From the NCBI GenBank assembly GCA_028274925.1, contig JAQCNR010000050.1:1-22311 (forward strand): DNA of 22,311 nucleotides, read 5' to 3'. Position 1 is the first letter of the stretch. Each line of letters opens with the position of its first letter. This DNA is from Halovenus sp. GTDB lineage: Archaea > Halobacteriota > Halobacteria > Halobacteriales > Haloarculaceae. Below are positions 13,592-20,744 of this stretch, in pieces. The notes below the pieces were generated by a model, which did no database searches, had not been told where the DNA came from, and was given only the letters and a program-made list of their open reading frames with translations. The position numbers were made by a program, and so were the translations under genes.

Positions 13592-15667
13592 GTGATAGGC
13601 TGGTTGGGAGCGAGACAATTGCTAGTAACCGGTCCGTTTCGGGACCAGCTTTGGCTCTGGATGTCGGCGACATTAGTCGTTATTGGTGTGCTCAATGCGA
13701 GCGTGGGCACACTGATTCTCCGGACACGCTCGAATCAGACCGCAAAGCCGGTGTTCATTTCACTCTCTGGCACTGCGATGTGGACGGCGTCACAGGGGCT
13801 CCTGCTCGCGGTCTCTTCCGATGTTTCGGGATACGTTCTCACGACGACGATGCACGTCGGAGCGATATTTGCAGTCACCGGTGCCTTTCATTTCGCGCTG
13901 TCGTACGCTGGCCGGAGCGGCTGGCTTCGGCTTCGCCGTCTGGGTGTTATCTACGTGGTTTCTGGAGTGTGGGCGGTGCTGTTCGTCACGAATCCACTCC
14001 ACGAACTGTTGTATGTCCCCTTCGGTCACGCCGGCGTCATTGTCCCGGTTCGCGAGGCGCTCAAACCGCTGTATTCCCTCTACCTGCTCAACAGCTACGC
14101 ACTGACCAGCGGCGCAGTGGTGCTGATGGGAATCGAGTACTGGAACGCAGAGCGTGGCAGCGTCTACTCGAAGCAGGCCGGACTCATCGTCTTTGCCCTG
14201 TTCATTCCGTTCCTCCCGAACATGCTGGCGTACTCCGGCGTCACCGACCCCAACTACTCACACTGGGCCTTTGGCGCGACGGGACTGTTGATTGCGACCT
14301 CGCTGTACCGATACCAGTGGCTCGATCTGGTTCCTGTCGGCAGGGGGCAGGTCATCGAGCAGATCCGGGACGGCTATCTCGTTATCGACAGCCAGAGACG
14401 GGTTGTCGACTCGAACCCCTCCGCACGAGCATTTCTCGACGTCGACGAGGTAGTCGGTTCCTCCGTCGCAGACGTGTTCCCTGATTGCCTGCCCTTGCTC
14501 CGTGGCGAGGAAACCGAACTGCAACTGACGCTCGGGTCGGCCGTCGTCACTGTCTCGCGCTCGCCAATCACAACCGACAGCGGTGAAGGCCACCTGCTCT
14601 TGCTCCGGGACGTGACTGAACAGCGCCGCACCGAGCGCCGGTTCCGGGCGCTGATCGAGAACATCTCGGATGTCATCACAGTCGTCGACTACGACGGGAC
14701 GGTGACCTACGAGAGCCCCTCTATAGAGACTGTCCTCGGGTACGAGCGCGGCGAACTGCTCGACACGCAGACCCTCGACCGCGTCCACCCCGAGGACCGC
14801 GAGGACGCCAGCGAACGTCTCGCCAACCTCGCCGCCAATCCTGGCCAACGGGAGCGCTTCGAGTACCGCGTCCAGCACGCAGACGGCTCGTGGCGAACAC
14901 TGGAAGGTGTCGCGACGAACCCCGAAGAAGACCTCGTCGACGGAATAATTCTCGCCTCACGCGATGTCACCGAACGCCGCCAGCGCGAGCGGGAACTCGA
15001 ACAGAGTAACGACAGACTCGAACAGTTCGCCGGCGTCGTCTCTCACGACCTGCGAAACCCACTCAACGTTATCGCCGGCCGTGCTGAACTCGCCAAGGAA
15101 ACTGACGACGACGAGCACATCGAACAAATCACCCACGCCGCTGACCGCATGGAAACGATCATCGAGGACCTGCTCATTCTCTCCCGGAGTGGCCAAACTG
15201 TCGACGACCCCAATCCCGTCTCGTTGGCGACGGTGGCCGCCGAAAGCTGGGAGACTGTCCAGGCGACAAACGCGACGCTCGAACAGACCATCCCTGAGGA
15301 TACTCACGTCGAAGCTGACCGTGACCGCCTGCTAAACGTCTTCGAGAATCTCTACCGTAACAGCCTCGAGCACGGCCGCTCGGACGACGGCCACCTCACC
15401 ATTCAAGCCGGAGTTCTTGACGACGGCACGAACTTTTATATCGAAGATGACGGCGATGGAATCACTGCTGAGCCGCGCACCCAGATCTTCGAGCATGGGT
15501 ACAGCACCAACGACAGCGGCACCGGATTCGGACTCTCGATTGTGCAAGATATTATCACCGCCCACGGCTGGGAGGTTACGGTGACCGATAGCAACGAGGG
15601 CGGTGCACGGTTCGAGATTACGACGACCCCATCAGACGCGGAATTCCCGTCAGCAAAGCAGCGTTAG
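13592..15667 (+). CDS. membrane sensor histidine kinase (7TM-PAS-PAS-HisKA-HATPase)
   Basis: A 691-aa sensor kinase. Residues 20-240 contain about seven hydrophobic segments, matching the N-terminal 7TM histidine-kinase domain common in haloarchaea. Two PAS-like domains follow (about 251-342 and 345-462; the second has DGTVTYESPSIETVLGY). The HisKA box SHDLRNPL (484-491) places the phospho-acceptor at H485. The HATPase has an N box NLYRNSLEHG (586-595), G1 EDDGDGI (618-624) and G2 SGTGFGLSI (642-650). The start is uncertain: GTG 13592 is the first after a stop, TTG 13619 and ATG 13661 are alternatives, and all keep the first membrane segment. No response regulator is adjacent, so the target and stimulus are unknown. 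Its stop overlaps the PAN stop tail to tail. Confidence 0.92.
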   Translation: MIGWLGARQLLVTGPFRDQLWLWMSATLVVIGVLNASVGTLILRTRSNQTAKPVFISLSGTAMWTASQGLLLAVSSDVSGYVLTTTMHVGAIFAVTGAFHFALSYAGRSGWLRLRRLGVIYVVSGVWAVLFVTNPLHELLYVPFGHAGVIVPVREALKPLYSLYLLNSYALTSGAVVLMGIEYWNAERGSVYSKQAGLIVFALFIPFLPNMLAYSGVTDPNYSHWAFGATGLLIATSLYRYQWLDLVPVGRGQVIEQIRDGYLVIDSQRRVVDSNPSARAFLDVDEVVGSSVADVFPDCLPLLRGEETELQLTLGSAVVTVSRSPITTDSGEGHLLLLRDVTEQRRTERRFRALIENISDVITVVDYDGTVTYESPSIETVLGYERGELLDTQTLDRVHPEDREDASERLANLAANPGQRERFEYRVQHADGSWRTLEGVATNPEEDLVDGIILASRDVTERRQRERELEQSNDRLEQFAGVVSHDLRNPLNVIAGRAELAKETDDDEHIEQITHAADRMETIIEDLLILSRSGQTVDDPNPVSLATVAAESWETVQATNATLEQTIPEDTHVEADRDRLLNVFENLYRNSLEHGRSDDGHLTIQAGVLDDGTNFYIEDDGDGITAEPRTQIFEHGYSTNDSGTGFGLSIVQDIITAHGWEVTVTDSNEGGARFEITTTPSDAEFPSAKQR

Positions 15668-16884
15668 GCGAACGCAATGGGTGTTCCAGCGGAGTCGTCT
15701 TCTTCCTTGACTTTCTCCAGTGCGCTCTCGAAGTCCTCGATGTGGATCTCTGTTCGCTCTTCACGGATGGCGAACATGCCGGCCTCGGTCGCCAGCGAGG
15801 CGAGTTCGGCACCCGAGAAGCCGTCGGTGTCGTCGGCCAGCGCCGAGAGGTCGACGTTGTCGGCGAGGTTCATGCCCTTCGTGTGGATTTCGAGAATCTT
15901 CACGCGGCCCTCGACGTTCGGTTCTGGCACCTCGATGAGGCGGTCGAACCGGCCGGGGCGGAGAATCGCGCGGTCGAGCATGTCGAAACGGTTCGTGGCG
16001 GCGATGATACGAATCTCGCCGCGGTCGTCGAAGCCGTCCATCTCCGAGAGCAGTTGCATCATCGTCCGCTGGACCTCGGCGTCGCCGGAGGTCTTCGATT
16101 CGGTTCGCTTCGAGGCGATGGCGTCGATTTCGTCGATGAAGATGACTGCGGGCTCGTTCTCGCTGGCGAGCTCGAACAGGTCTCGGACGAGTCGTGCGCC
16201 CTCGCCGATGAACTTCTGGACGAGTTCGGAGCCAGCCATCTTGATGAAGGTGGCGTCGGTTTCGTTTGCGACGGCCTTGGCGAGCATCGTCTTCCCTGTG
16301 CCCGGTGGGCCGTGCAGGAGGACGCCCGATGGTGGTTCGATGCCGACTTCGCGGAACTGGTCGGCGTTGATGAGTGGCTGCTCGACGGCTTCGCGGACCT
16401 CCTGAATCTGCGTTTCGAGGCCACCGATATCGTCGTAGGTTACCTCAGGACTGCCGTCGACCTGCATCGCCTGTGCGCGAGCGTCAGTCTCGGGTTCGAG
16501 GACGCTCTGGACCGCGAAGGAATCGTTGATCGCGACGCGGTCACCGGCTTCCAGTTCTTGACGGATGCCCGGCGAGACTTCGGTCAGAACCTCCTGGTTG
16601 TTGCCGTGCTGTTTGACGACGACGCCGTCGTCGAGCATCTCCTCGGCAGTGGCGATGTACAGCGAGGAGGATTTCAGGGTATCGTTCTCCCGTTCGAGAC
16701 GGTCGACTTTCCCCGTGAGGTCCTCCCGGCGGCTGTTTGCCCGGTTGAGTTGTGTTTCGAGTTGGTTGTTGACTTCGAGGACATCTTCGAGGTGCTCTCG
16801 GAGCGCTTCGAGTCGCTCGTTCGGCGACATGTCTGGGTCGAGGTCCAAACGAGGGCGCTCAGGAAGTGACGGACTGCGAGACAT
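15664..16884 (-). CDS. pan: proteasome-activating nucleotidase (PAN)
   Basis: A 406-aa AAA+ ATPase matching archaeal PAN, which unfolds substrates and feeds them to the 20S proteasome. It has an N-terminal coiled coil (about 20-75), an OB domain (about 76-135), Walker A GPPGTGKT (192-199), the pore loop KFIGEG (224-229), Walker B VIFIDE (247-252), sensor-1 ATNR (296-299), and the arginine-finger region LRPGRFDR (308-315). Length is typical. The C-terminus reads AFA, so the usual hydrophobic-Tyr-X gate-opening motif has Phe in the Tyr place. Haloarchaea often encode two PAN paralogues; which one this is cannot be told here. Confidence 0.96.
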   Translation of the reverse strand: MSRSPSLPERPRLDLDPDMSPNERLEALREHLEDVLEVNNQLETQLNRANSRREDLTGKVDRLERENDTLKSSSLYIATAEEMLDDGVVVKQHGNNQEVLTEVSPGIRQELEAGDRVAINDSFAVQSVLEPETDARAQAMQVDGSPEVTYDDIGGLETQIQEVREAVEQPLINADQFREVGIEPPSGVLLHGPPGTGKTMLAKAVANETDATFIKMAGSELVQKFIGEGARLVRDLFELASENEPAVIFIDEIDAIASKRTESKTSGDAEVQRTMMQLLSEMDGFDDRGEIRIIAATNRFDMLDRAILRPGRFDRLIEVPEPNVEGRVKILEIHTKGMNLADNVDLSALADDTDGFSGAELASLATEAGMFAIREERTEIHIEDFESALEKVKEEDDSAGTPIAFA

Positions 16885-16911
16885 TTGGGTACCCCGAGCT
16901 TAGAAGCCGGT

Positions 16912-16919
16912 AAATATAG
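16912..16919 (-). promoter_or_regulatory. TATA-like box of pan
   Basis: The minus strand reads CTATATTT, centred about 31 nt upstream of the PAN ATG (16884). Confidence 0.5.
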
Positions 16920-16960
16920 GTCCTTCGGCACCGGGAAGAACGACCACCCGTACTCTCCGT

Positions 16961-16970
16961 GGGTTTTTGC
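16961..16970 (+). promoter_or_regulatory. AT-rich promoter element of the ligase-like gene
   Basis: GGGTTTTTGC is centred about 27 nt before ATG 16993, which helps choose that start over the longer in-frame ORF beginning at 16885, whose first codons would overlap the pan promoter. Confidence 0.35.
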
Positions 16971-16992
16971 AATTCGACACGAATATCCTGCT

Positions 16993-17664
16993 ATGCGACT
17001 CGTCCGTGGCCGGGCCTCGACGCCTACCAAAGACCGCGAGTACTCCAAGGACCTCCTCGCCCGTGGTGCCGACGAGGAAACGTCCGTTCTGCGTGTCTGG
17101 CAGCCACCTGCACATCTCGCCTTCGGCCGGCGCGACCGCTCACGGGAGGGCTATGACCCCGCCCGCGAACGCGCCGAGGCCCACGACCTGCCCGTTATCG
17201 ACCGCTCGACCGGCGGTCACGCCGTTGTCTTCACCGGCAACACAATCTCTGTGGTACTCGTCACACCAATCGAGGACGCGCGCTCGGGCATTACCGAGCG
17301 GTACGAGCGCGTCACTGGACAGCTTCAGGGCGCGCTGGCGGACCTCGGTGTCGACGCCCACGAGGGCGAACCTGACGGCGCGTTTTGCCCGGGCACGCAC
17401 TCTATCTCTGCGGACGGCAAGATCGTCGGCCTCGCCCAGCGAGTCCGTCGCGACGTGGCCGTCGTCGCCGGCGTCGTCACGCTCAGTGACCACGAGGAAA
17501 TTGCCGAAATTCTCGGGCCGGTCTACGACGCGCTCGATATCCCCTTCGACGCGGCGGCGACGGGGAGTATCGACCGCGCTGGTGGTGAAACCGACCCCGA
17601 GGCGGTCTGTCGAACCATCGAGTCGGCACTGGCCGCGGACGACGCTGTCGTCGAACAGATATAG
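16993..17664 (+). CDS. lipoate-protein ligase A-like (BPL/LplA/LipB fold)
   Basis: A 223-aa protein of the biotin/lipoate ligase catalytic-domain superfamily. Key features are RVWQPPAHLAFGRRD (34-48), the substrate-loop-like DRSTGGHAVVFTGN (71-84, in place of the RRxSGGGAV..D.GN consensus) and DGKIVGLAQR (139-148), whose Lys (K141) matches the conserved catalytic lysine. The separate accessory C-terminal domain of bacterial LplA is absent, as in several archaeal and octanoyl-transferase-like forms. It may attach lipoate or octanoate to a 2-oxoacid dehydrogenase or glycine-cleavage H protein; neither is nearby. The frame is open back to 16885, but ATG 16993 gives the expected N-terminus MRLVRG. 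Confidence 0.8.
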   Translation: MRLVRGRASTPTKDREYSKDLLARGADEETSVLRVWQPPAHLAFGRRDRSREGYDPARERAEAHDLPVIDRSTGGHAVVFTGNTISVVLVTPIEDARSGITERYERVTGQLQGALADLGVDAHEGEPDGAFCPGTHSISADGKIVGLAQRVRRDVAVVAGVVTLSDHEEIAEILGPVYDALDIPFDAAATGSIDRAGGETDPEAVCRTIESALAADDAVVEQI

Positions 17665-17674
17665 CGGTCCGGGA

Positions 17675-17682
17675 GTTTTACT
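17675..17682 (+). promoter_or_regulatory. TATA-like box of pyrC
   Basis: GTTTTACT is centred about 28 nt upstream of ATG 17706 in a 41-bp gap; the T-run may also help end the preceding transcript. Confidence 0.4.
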
Positions 17683-17705
17683 GCGGTGGGCGTCCAGTCG
17701 ACTGT

Positions 17706-19001
17706 ATGCTCATACAAAACGTGACGCTCGCCGACAGCTCTCGCCACGATGTTCGTGTCGACGGCGAGCGAATCGCGGCCGTCGAGCGGGCCGGCGAACT
17801 CGAACCCGGTCCGGACGAGACCGTAACCGAGGGGTCGGGATACAGACTCCTGCCGGGAATGATCGACGTTCACGTCCACTTCCGACAGCCCGGATTCGAC
17901 CACAAAGAAACGTGGACAACCGGAAGCAAAAGCGCCGCTGCCGGCGGTGTGACCACAGTTGTCGACCAGCCCAACACTGACCCAGCCACTGTCGACGGCG
18001 ACGGCTACGACGAGAAGGCAACCTACGCCACCGACTCGCTGGTCGATTACGGAATCAACGGCGGCGTCACCGACGACTGGAAGCCAGACGAACTGTTCGA
18101 CCGAGACCTGTTCGCGCTGGGTGAAGTCTTTCTCGCCGACTCGACCGGCGATATGGGAATCGATGGTGACCTCTTTGCTGACGCGCTGGAGCGTGCTATC
18201 GAGGCCGAGGCGACCCTCACCGTCCACGCCGAGGACGCAACGCTGTTCAACGAGAGCGCCCGTGACCGCGACGACCCCGACGCCTGGAGTGCGTACCGCA
18301 CGGCGCGTGCAGAGATCGAGGCGGTCCGGCGGGCCTGTTCGCTCGCCGAGGAACGTGACACGCAAATCCACATCGCCCACACCAGCACGCCCGAGGGCGT
18401 CGATATCGCAAGCGAGGCCGGCATGACCTGCGAGGTCACGCCACACCATCTCTTTCTCTCCCGGAGCGACCTCACCGACCTCGGCACGCACGGGCGGATG
18501 AACCCGCCGCTGCGGCGCGAACGCCGCCGCCAGCAACTCTCCGAGCGAGTGGCTGACGGAACGGTCGACATGATTGCAACCGACCACGCGCCACACACGC
18601 TGGGAGAAAAGGAGACCGACATCTGGTCTGCTCCCAGCGGCGTTCCGGGTGTCGAGACGGCGCTTCCGCTGTTGCTTGCGGAGGCGGCGGCGGACCGACT
18701 CAGTTTCGAGCGCGTTCGTGACCTGACTGCGACCACTCCTGCCGAGGTATTCGACCTTCCAGACCGCGGCCGGGTCGAACCCGGCAACTACGCCGACCTC
18801 GTGCTGGTCGACCCGAGTGAGCCAGCGCAGATTCGCGCCGAGAACCTACACACCAAGTGCGAGTGGACGCCCTTCGAGGGCCGCGACGCGGTGTTCCCCG
18901 AGTGGACGATGCTCCGCGGCGAGACTGTCTACGATGGCGAGGACGAGTCCTTCGGCGAGGTGCGCGGTCAAAACGTCCGAACGCAGGGCGGAGACGCCTA
19001 A
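17706..19001 (+). CDS. pyrC: dihydroorotase
   Basis: A 431-aa class-I-type dihydroorotase, the third step of de novo pyrimidine synthesis (carbamoyl-aspartate to dihydroorotate). It shows DVHVHFRQPG (54-63; metal ligands H56/H58, substrate Arg R60), HAED (174-177), IAHTS (223-227), TPHHLFLS (245-252), NPPLR (266-270) and ATDHAPH (291-297; D293). Where many relatives have a carbamylated Lys in a KIFM-S-STG-type motif, this protein reads EVFLADSTGDM (140-150), with Glu at the Lys position and D145 nearby. The family is distinct from the allantoinase-type gene at 651. The gene converges with the DNPH1-like gene, stops overlapping by four bases. Confidence 0.92.
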   Translation: MLIQNVTLADSSRHDVRVDGERIAAVERAGELEPGPDETVTEGSGYRLLPGMIDVHVHFRQPGFDHKETWTTGSKSAAAGGVTTVVDQPNTDPATVDGDGYDEKATYATDSLVDYGINGGVTDDWKPDELFDRDLFALGEVFLADSTGDMGIDGDLFADALERAIEAEATLTVHAEDATLFNESARDRDDPDAWSAYRTARAEIEAVRRACSLAEERDTQIHIAHTSTPEGVDIASEAGMTCEVTPHHLFLSRSDLTDLGTHGRMNPPLRRERRRQQLSERVADGTVDMIATDHAPHTLGEKETDIWSAPSGVPGVETALPLLLAEAAADRLSFERVRDLTATTPAEVFDLPDRGRVEPGNYADLVLVDPSEPAQIRAENLHTKCEWTPFEGRDAVFPEWTMLRGETVYDGEDESFGEVRGQNVRTQGGDA

Positions 19002-19426
19002 GCCTCGTCGACGCCCGAGAGAAAGTCTGCCAGTACGGGTTCAACCTCTTCTGGTGAGTCGTACTCCACCACGTTCACCGAGTCGCTGCCGCGAATCATC
19101 GCCGAAAGGCCGTGTTCCGAGTCGGGCCGGTACAGGCAGTGCACCGGTGTCCCCAACTCGACTGACCGGCCAATCTCGTAGCCGACACCGAGACTCGGTG
19201 TGGTTACCTCCGCAACGACCGCGTCGGCCTGTCTGAGCCACGTCAGGTCCTGTTCGTGAATATCGTGGTCGGTCATCCCGGCCTGGCTCTCCTCTTCCTG
19301 GACGGTCTCGTTGCCAACGTGTTCTGTCAGGACGGTGCCGTGGTCGTCGAGCATCTCGATGAGTTCTGCGTACAGCGCGACATCGGACTGGCCGCCTCGA
19401 ATCGAGCCTGCGAAGTAGATATCCAT
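18998..19426 (-). CDS. nucleoside 2-deoxyribosyltransferase-like, DNPH1/RCL type
   Basis: A 142-aa protein of the nucleoside deoxyribosyltransferase superfamily, closest by eye to 2'-deoxynucleoside 5'-monophosphate N-glycosidase (DNPH1/RCL). It opens with MDIYFAGSIRGG, the nucleotide-binding strand and loop, then has GTVLTEHVGNE (30-40), the DADLxWxxxADxVVAEVTxP-like block reading DLTWLRQADAVVAEVTTPS (60-78; D60, D68, E73) and GVGYEIGRS (80-88). Such enzymes cleave or exchange the base of deoxynucleotides and may clean damaged or excess pools. The frame extends to an ATG at 19495, but the family N-terminus and a minus-strand TATA-like box favour 19426. Confidence 0.85.
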   Translation of the reverse strand: MDIYFAGSIRGGQSDVALYAELIEMLDDHGTVLTEHVGNETVQEEESQAGMTDHDIHEQDLTWLRQADAVVAEVTTPSLGVGYEIGRSVELGTPVHCLYRPDSEHGLSAMIRGSDSVNVVEYDSPEEVEPVLADFLSGVDEA

Positions 19427-19448
19427 ACTGGGACCAGCGGTAGGTGTA

Positions 19449-19463
19449 GAATAATCCTTTTGA
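19449..19463. promoter_or_regulatory. compact bidirectional promoter
   Basis: Two abutting AT-rich boxes share the 61-bp divergent gap. The minus-strand GGATTATTC (19449-19457) is about 27 nt from the DNPH1-like ATG, and the plus-strand CCTTTTGA (19456-19463) is about 28 nt from ATG 19488. Both genes could be leaderless from this one short element. Confidence 0.4.
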
Positions 19464-19487
19464 ACCTGCTGAGTCGGCGAGGGCGTT

Positions 19488-20252
19488 ATGTCCACAGAGT
19501 CCTACATACTGATAATGACAGGCTCACCGTCGGCTCGCCGCCAGCGCGTCGCAGACGACCTCCGGGACCGTGGATTCACAGTCGAGACGGGCGGTCCCTC
19601 GCCCGTTGCCAGTGATGGCCCGACCGAGTTCGCCGGTCTCGATACACCTCTCGAAATCGTCTCGCTCACCGACGACAGCCCGCTAACCGTCATTTCTGCA
19701 GTCGCGAATGCTGCTCACGAGGGTCGCGTGCCCGTGCTGGTCGTCGACGAGCACGATTACGAGACAGTTCACGAACTTCTCTCGCCGCCGTTCGCGCTGG
19801 CTGGCAGCACGGACGGTGTGCGGCAGTTCTACACTATCGAGGACCGGATCCAACTCACTGACAACACATTTGCCTGCGTTGCATCCTCGGGCGAACTCTC
19901 CTGGGCCGAAGCCCCGGACGCCGAGGCAGACTCACCACCGCTGGAACTCACTGCCGGCGAGGAGACCGTCGCAGTCTTGGAGTCTATCGACGGGTTGGCC
20001 TGCCCCGGCCCGTCGCCGGCGGCTTTCCGACACCGCTACGACCGCGGCGAGGACAGGCGGTTCCACGTCTACGAGGACGATTCCGTCGTGGGAACCTACG
20101 CCGGCGTGACGGCGATGCGGCAGGCCGGCATTCGACCGGTTCCGCTTCCCCTGGTACCCGAGCACCACATTCGCAGCAACGGTGACCTGGCGCGTGCTGT
20201 CGTCCTCGCGACGGTTGACGACGAGCGGGTTCGTTACGAGAACTGTCGCTAG
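19488..20252 (+). CDS. 254-aa haloarchaeal protein of unknown function
   Basis: I do not recognise a named family. The N-terminal third (to about residue 100) alternates strands and helices: YILIMTGSPSARRQRVADDL resembles a small Rossmann-like or receiver-like fold, and VPVLVVDEHDYETV (80-93) is another strand-helix unit. The middle (105-160) looks beta-rich, with PLELTAGEETVAVLESID (148-165). The end contains FHVYEDDSVVGTYAG (190-204), a paired-strand motif. No transmembrane segments, cysteine clusters or catalytic signatures are obvious. Composition is acidic, fitting the genome. It is followed closely by the small winged-helix gene, with 37 bp between them, so they may be functionally linked. 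Confidence 0.75.
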   Translation: MSTESYILIMTGSPSARRQRVADDLRDRGFTVETGGPSPVASDGPTEFAGLDTPLEIVSLTDDSPLTVISAVANAAHEGRVPVLVVDEHDYETVHELLSPPFALAGSTDGVRQFYTIEDRIQLTDNTFACVASSGELSWAEAPDAEADSPPLELTAGEETVAVLESIDGLACPGPSPAAFRHRYDRGEDRRFHVYEDDSVVGTYAGVTAMRQAGIRPVPLPLVPEHHIRSNGDLARAVVLATVDDERVRYENCR

Positions 20253-20262
20253 GGCGTACACA

Positions 20263-20270
20263 CTTTTGTT
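20263..20270 (+). promoter_or_regulatory. AT-rich promoter element of the winged-helix gene
   Basis: CTTTTGTT is about 24-27 nt upstream of ATG 20290 and supports that start over an upstream ATG at 20182 lying inside the previous gene. Confidence 0.35.
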
Positions 20271-20289
20271 CGGAGGCAGTACGTGTACC

Positions 20290-20703
20290 ATGGGACTGAC
20301 CGAGCCACAGCGGCGCGCACTCCAGATTCTCGCACACGGGCGGTCGAACGTCACGCACGTCTCACAGCAGGGCGAGTTCGGTGACCGTGGGGCCGAGCAG
20401 GTTCTGGCTGACCTCTGTCGGTCTGGGCTGGCGCTGGAGGTCGACCGGAACCTCTACGCCATCACACCGGCTGGCCGCGAGGCACTCGACCGCCCGTATC
20501 CTGCCGAGGCGGGTTTTCTGGAAGATATCTCGGTCATTCACGACACGCCGTCGGTGAAGACCGTGCGTTTTCACGGCGAGCGCAAATCGGTCGAAATTCA
20601 GGTCGACAGCGAGTCTACCCCGTTGCTTGCGGAGACGGCCACGGACCTCCTGGCGGCGACGGGCAACCGTCAGGCTGGCAAGGAACCCACCGACCACGAG
20701 TGA
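20290..20703 (+). CDS. small winged-helix DNA-binding-like protein
   Basis: A 137-aa protein whose first 65 residues read as a winged helix: EPQRRALQILAHGRSNVTHV (helices 1-2), a recognition-helix stretch RGAEQVLADLCRSGL (33-47) and a wing DRNLYAITPAGREAL (52-66). The remaining part (VKTVRFHGERKSVEIQVDSES, about 88-110, then an Ala/Thr-rich helix) is not recognised and might bind a ligand or mediate dimerisation. It looks like a haloarchaeal transcription regulator, but the regulon is unknown. The following gene is 41 bp away with a stem-loop between them. Confidence 0.7.
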   Translation: MGLTEPQRRALQILAHGRSNVTHVSQQGEFGDRGAEQVLADLCRSGLALEVDRNLYAITPAGREALDRPYPAEAGFLEDISVIHDTPSVKTVRFHGERKSVEIQVDSESTPLLAETATDLLAATGNRQAGKEPTDHE

Positions 20704-20704
20704 C

Positions 20705-20725
20705 CCGGGGAAAGACTCTCCCCGG
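20705..20725 (+). other. stem-loop between the winged-helix and TIM-barrel genes
   Basis: CCGGGGA (20705-20711) and TCCCCGG (20719-20725) make a perfect, GC-rich 7-bp stem with a 7-nt loop, starting two bases after the upstream stop. No T-run follows and no clear TATA box precedes the next gene, so read-through with an mRNA-processing or stability role is more likely than termination. Confidence 0.4.
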
Positions 20726-20744
20726 CGACAGACGTGGGTAGCGT

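Noticed and set aside
13426..14484. 352-aa plus-strand ORF starting just after a strong TATA-like sequence
   Set aside because: It overlaps the histidine kinase in another frame and is rich in Arg, Cys and His. The kinase frame carries the membrane segments and PAS domains.
15742..16869. 375-aa plus-strand ORF opposite PAN
   Set aside because: Exact antisense of a well-conserved gene. Its acidic look results from reading PAN codons in reverse complement.
17523..18596. 357-aa minus-strand ORF opposite the ligase-like and dihydroorotase genes
   Set aside because: Spans two real genes with clear motifs on the other strand, and has no motif of its own.
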